From contig NATV01000079.1 of the NCBI GenBank assembly GCA_003094535.1, forward strand, positions 1-34,606: a stretch of 34,606 nt of DNA, read 5' to 3'. The notes below the pieces were generated by a model that saw nothing but the letters and a program-made list of their open reading frames with translations, was not told where the DNA came from and did not search any database. Positions 33,159-34,606 of this stretch are shown one piece after another (positions within the stretch are counted from its first letter, which is position 1; each line of letters opens with the position of its first letter). The stretch is from a gamma proteobacterium symbiont of Ctena orbiculata. GTDB taxonomy: Bacteria; Pseudomonadota; Gammaproteobacteria; Chromatiales; Chromatiaceae. The translations under genes were made by a program, and so were the position numbers.

Positions 33159-34606
33159 CAGTAGACGTCTCGCTGATAACGCCCCTGCTCGCGCAGCGAC
33201 TCGATGTATTCGATTGCGGCCTCGTCGTCGTAACCGCCCTGATCCCGGGCTATGCCCTGGAGGGCCTGGCGCACCCCCTGCTCCATCGCCACCCCGCCGC
33301 AGACATAGAGGTGAGCCCCCCGCTGCAGCCAGCGATAGAGTTCTGCCCGCTCCTCGTAGAGCCGGGCCTGCACATAGCTACGCTTTTTCTCGTCGCGGGA
33401 GAAGGCGAGGCTGATCCGCTTCAGCCTGCCGGCCTTGCGGTGTTTGAGCCAGTCGGCCTGATAGAGGAAATCACGGTGAAAATGGCGGTTGCCGTATATC
33501 AGCCAGCCATCGCCGCCGGCGCCCGCCGCCTCGCGCGCCTGGAGAAAGGCACGATAGGGTGCAATGCCGGTGCCCGCCCCCACCATGATGATGGGGATGT
33601 CGCCGGCTTGCGGCAGTCTGAAGCCATTGTTCTCCGCCACATAGATCCCCAAGCGGTCACCCGCGGCAATGCGCCGGGTGAGGTAACCGGAGGCCCCGCC
33701 GAGGTGTTCGCGCCCATGTCCCCGGTAGCGCAGGGAGGAGACCACGAGGTGGACCTCGTCTTCATAGGCCGCCTGGCTCGAGGCGATGGAGTAGAGCCTT
33801 GGCTGCTGGGGATGGAGCAGATTCGCCAGTCCCTGCCCGTCCAGTTCGGCGGGATAGGCCTGCAGCAGGTCGATGAGCTGCAGACCCTGGACGAAGCGCC
33901 GCAATCCCTCACCGTCCGCAGTCAGGGTGACCAATTCGCGATCGCCGCTCAGCGTGGCCCAGGTCTTGACCAAGCTGGGGTGGAGCCGGGTCAGCTCCAG
34001 CCTCTCAATCAGGGCCTGGGCGAGGGTCATTTCGTCACTGCCCAGTTTGACCCGGGTATCGCCCGAAAGCCTGCCCAGGCTGAGAATCTCTTCGACCAAC
34101 GCAGGATCGTTGCGGAAGAAGACCCCCAGGGCGTCACCGGGCTGGTAGCGGATCGCCTGCGGATCGATCTCCAGGGCGAGGTGGTGCACTTCGGAGAGCG
34201 CATCGGTTGTAGTGATGCGCCGCCGCTCCAGCAATTCGCTCTGAAAAGGATGGTTGCGGTCGTACCTGATGCCGGCCGTGGTCCCGCGCTGTAGCGGGAT
34301 GATCCTGGCCTGGTCCGACGGCCGCAACTGCTCCACCGCCTTCAGCACCTCGCCCTGCCAGGCGGCCGACTGCTGCTGGAAATCGATGTCGGCATCGATG
34401 CGTTGAAGCAGCGCCGTGGCGCCGCACCCCTGCAGCAGGGCATCGAGCTCCTTCGCCGCCTGACAGAAGTGCGCATAGCTGGAGTCGCCCAAGCCGAAGA
34501 TCGCATATTTCAATCCCTCGAGTTGCGGCGCCTTGTTGCCCTTGAGATAGCTGAAGAGTTCAAGGGCGCTCTCCGGCGGTTCACCCTCGCCCTGGGTGCT
34601 GATCAC
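33158..34606 (-). CDS. cysJ: Sulfite reductase (NADPH) flavoprotein alpha subunit, 5' end beyond the window
   Basis: The last 483 codons of CysJ, cut by the right edge; E. coli CysJ has 599, so about 110 residues are missing. The visible part begins in the flavodoxin-like FMN domain (STQGEGEPPESA, FGLGDSSYAHFC). The FAD-binding domain (PRLYSIASS) and NADPH-binding domain (GAGTGIAPYRAFL, YVCGGVAMEQGV) follow, ending in the conserved Asp-Val-Tyr. It passes electrons from NADPH to CysI. The GTG at the edge is an internal codon, not a start. Confidence 0.96.
   Translation of the reverse strand: MISTQGEGEPPESALELFSYLKGNKAPQLEGLKYAIFGLGDSSYAHFCQAAKELDALLQGCGATALLQRIDADIDFQQQSAAWQGEVLKAVEQLRPSDQARIIPLQRGTTAGIRYDRNHPFQSELLERRRITTTDALSEVHHLALEIDPQAIRYQPGDALGVFFRNDPALVEEILSLGRLSGDTRVKLGSDEMTLAQALIERLELTRLHPSLVKTWATLSGDRELVTLTADGEGLRRFVQGLQLIDLLQAYPAELDGQGLANLLHPQQPRLYSIASSQAAYEDEVHLVVSSLRYRGHGREHLGGASGYLTRRIAAGDRLGIYVAENNGFRLPQAGDIPIIMVGAGTGIAPYRAFLQAREAAGAGGDGWLIYGNRHFHRDFLYQADWLKHRKAGRLKRISLAFSRDEKKRSYVQARLYEERAELYRWLQRGAHLYVCGGVAMEQGVRQALQGIARDQGGYDDEAAIEYIESLREQGRYQRDVY

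Noticed and set aside
31290-33164. A 624-codon open frame on the plus strand
   Set aside because: It lies opposite cysH and cysI, whose motifs are complete; the antisense frame shows no family motif and is a by-product of GC-rich codon use.
34604-34606. GTG at the right edge as a cysJ start
   Set aside because: It lies inside the flavodoxin domain; about 110 N-terminal residues are missing beyond the edge.

Overview
The window looks like a piece of a gammaproteobacterial chromosome with moderately high GC. Evidence for this is the conserved hemA-prfA-prmC run, the rpoZ-spoT-recG group, the ubiC-ubiA pair and a cysJ-cysI-cysH assimilation operon, all with gammaproteobacterial-type sequences. 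A rhombosortase and a LolA-like/DUF1302/RND gene set suggest an environmental, possibly sulfur-cycling, member of the class. That last placement is inference only. No rRNA, tRNA, CRISPR array, transposase or phage gene was seen.

Layout. Positions 1-1577 carry, on the minus strand, a diiron metallo-beta-lactamase-fold protein that runs off the left edge and a SAM-dependent methyltransferase. Positions 1618-7956 are one minus-strand operon: a periplasmic LolA-like protein, a DUF1302 outer-membrane protein and an RND/MMPL permease, closed by a clear intrinsic terminator. Stem-loops without U-tracts sit in both intercistronic gaps. Divergent from it across a 357 bp AT-rich region, 8314-14079 runs on the plus strand: hemA, prfA, prmC, a structured intergenic element, a small conserved-looking protein, moeB, rhombosortase and a probable lipoprotein. 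The minus-strand block 14155-17812 is recG-ubiC-ubiA. YjbQ follows on the plus strand. A long minus-strand block 18613-23272 holds rpoZ, spoT, ridA, an unrecognised protein and a pyridoxamine-phosphate-oxidase-like protein.

The right third is more accessory. An AraC regulator diverges from an MFS transporter. It is followed by a tight plus-strand set: a ThDP-dependent enzyme, a GT-A-type glycosyltransferase and a small sulfotransferase (23386-29688). Facing these genes on the minus strand are DUF2061, cysC, cysH, cysI and cysJ (29701-34606, cut by the right edge). CysC makes PAPS, and PAPS is used both by CysH and by sulfotransferases, so the convergent genes may share a metabolite.

How the genes work together. 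The best candidates for something under-described are two. The first is the three-component envelope operon (carrier, outer-membrane barrel, RND pump), which reads like an export route for a hydrophobic or lipid cargo. The second is the ThDP enzyme-glycosyltransferase-sulfotransferase operon, which reads like a small pathway for a sulfated glycoconjugate. Neither function can be proven from sequence alone. The rest is housekeeping: haem entry, translation termination, molybdopterin activation, ubiquinone entry, stringent response and DNA repair.
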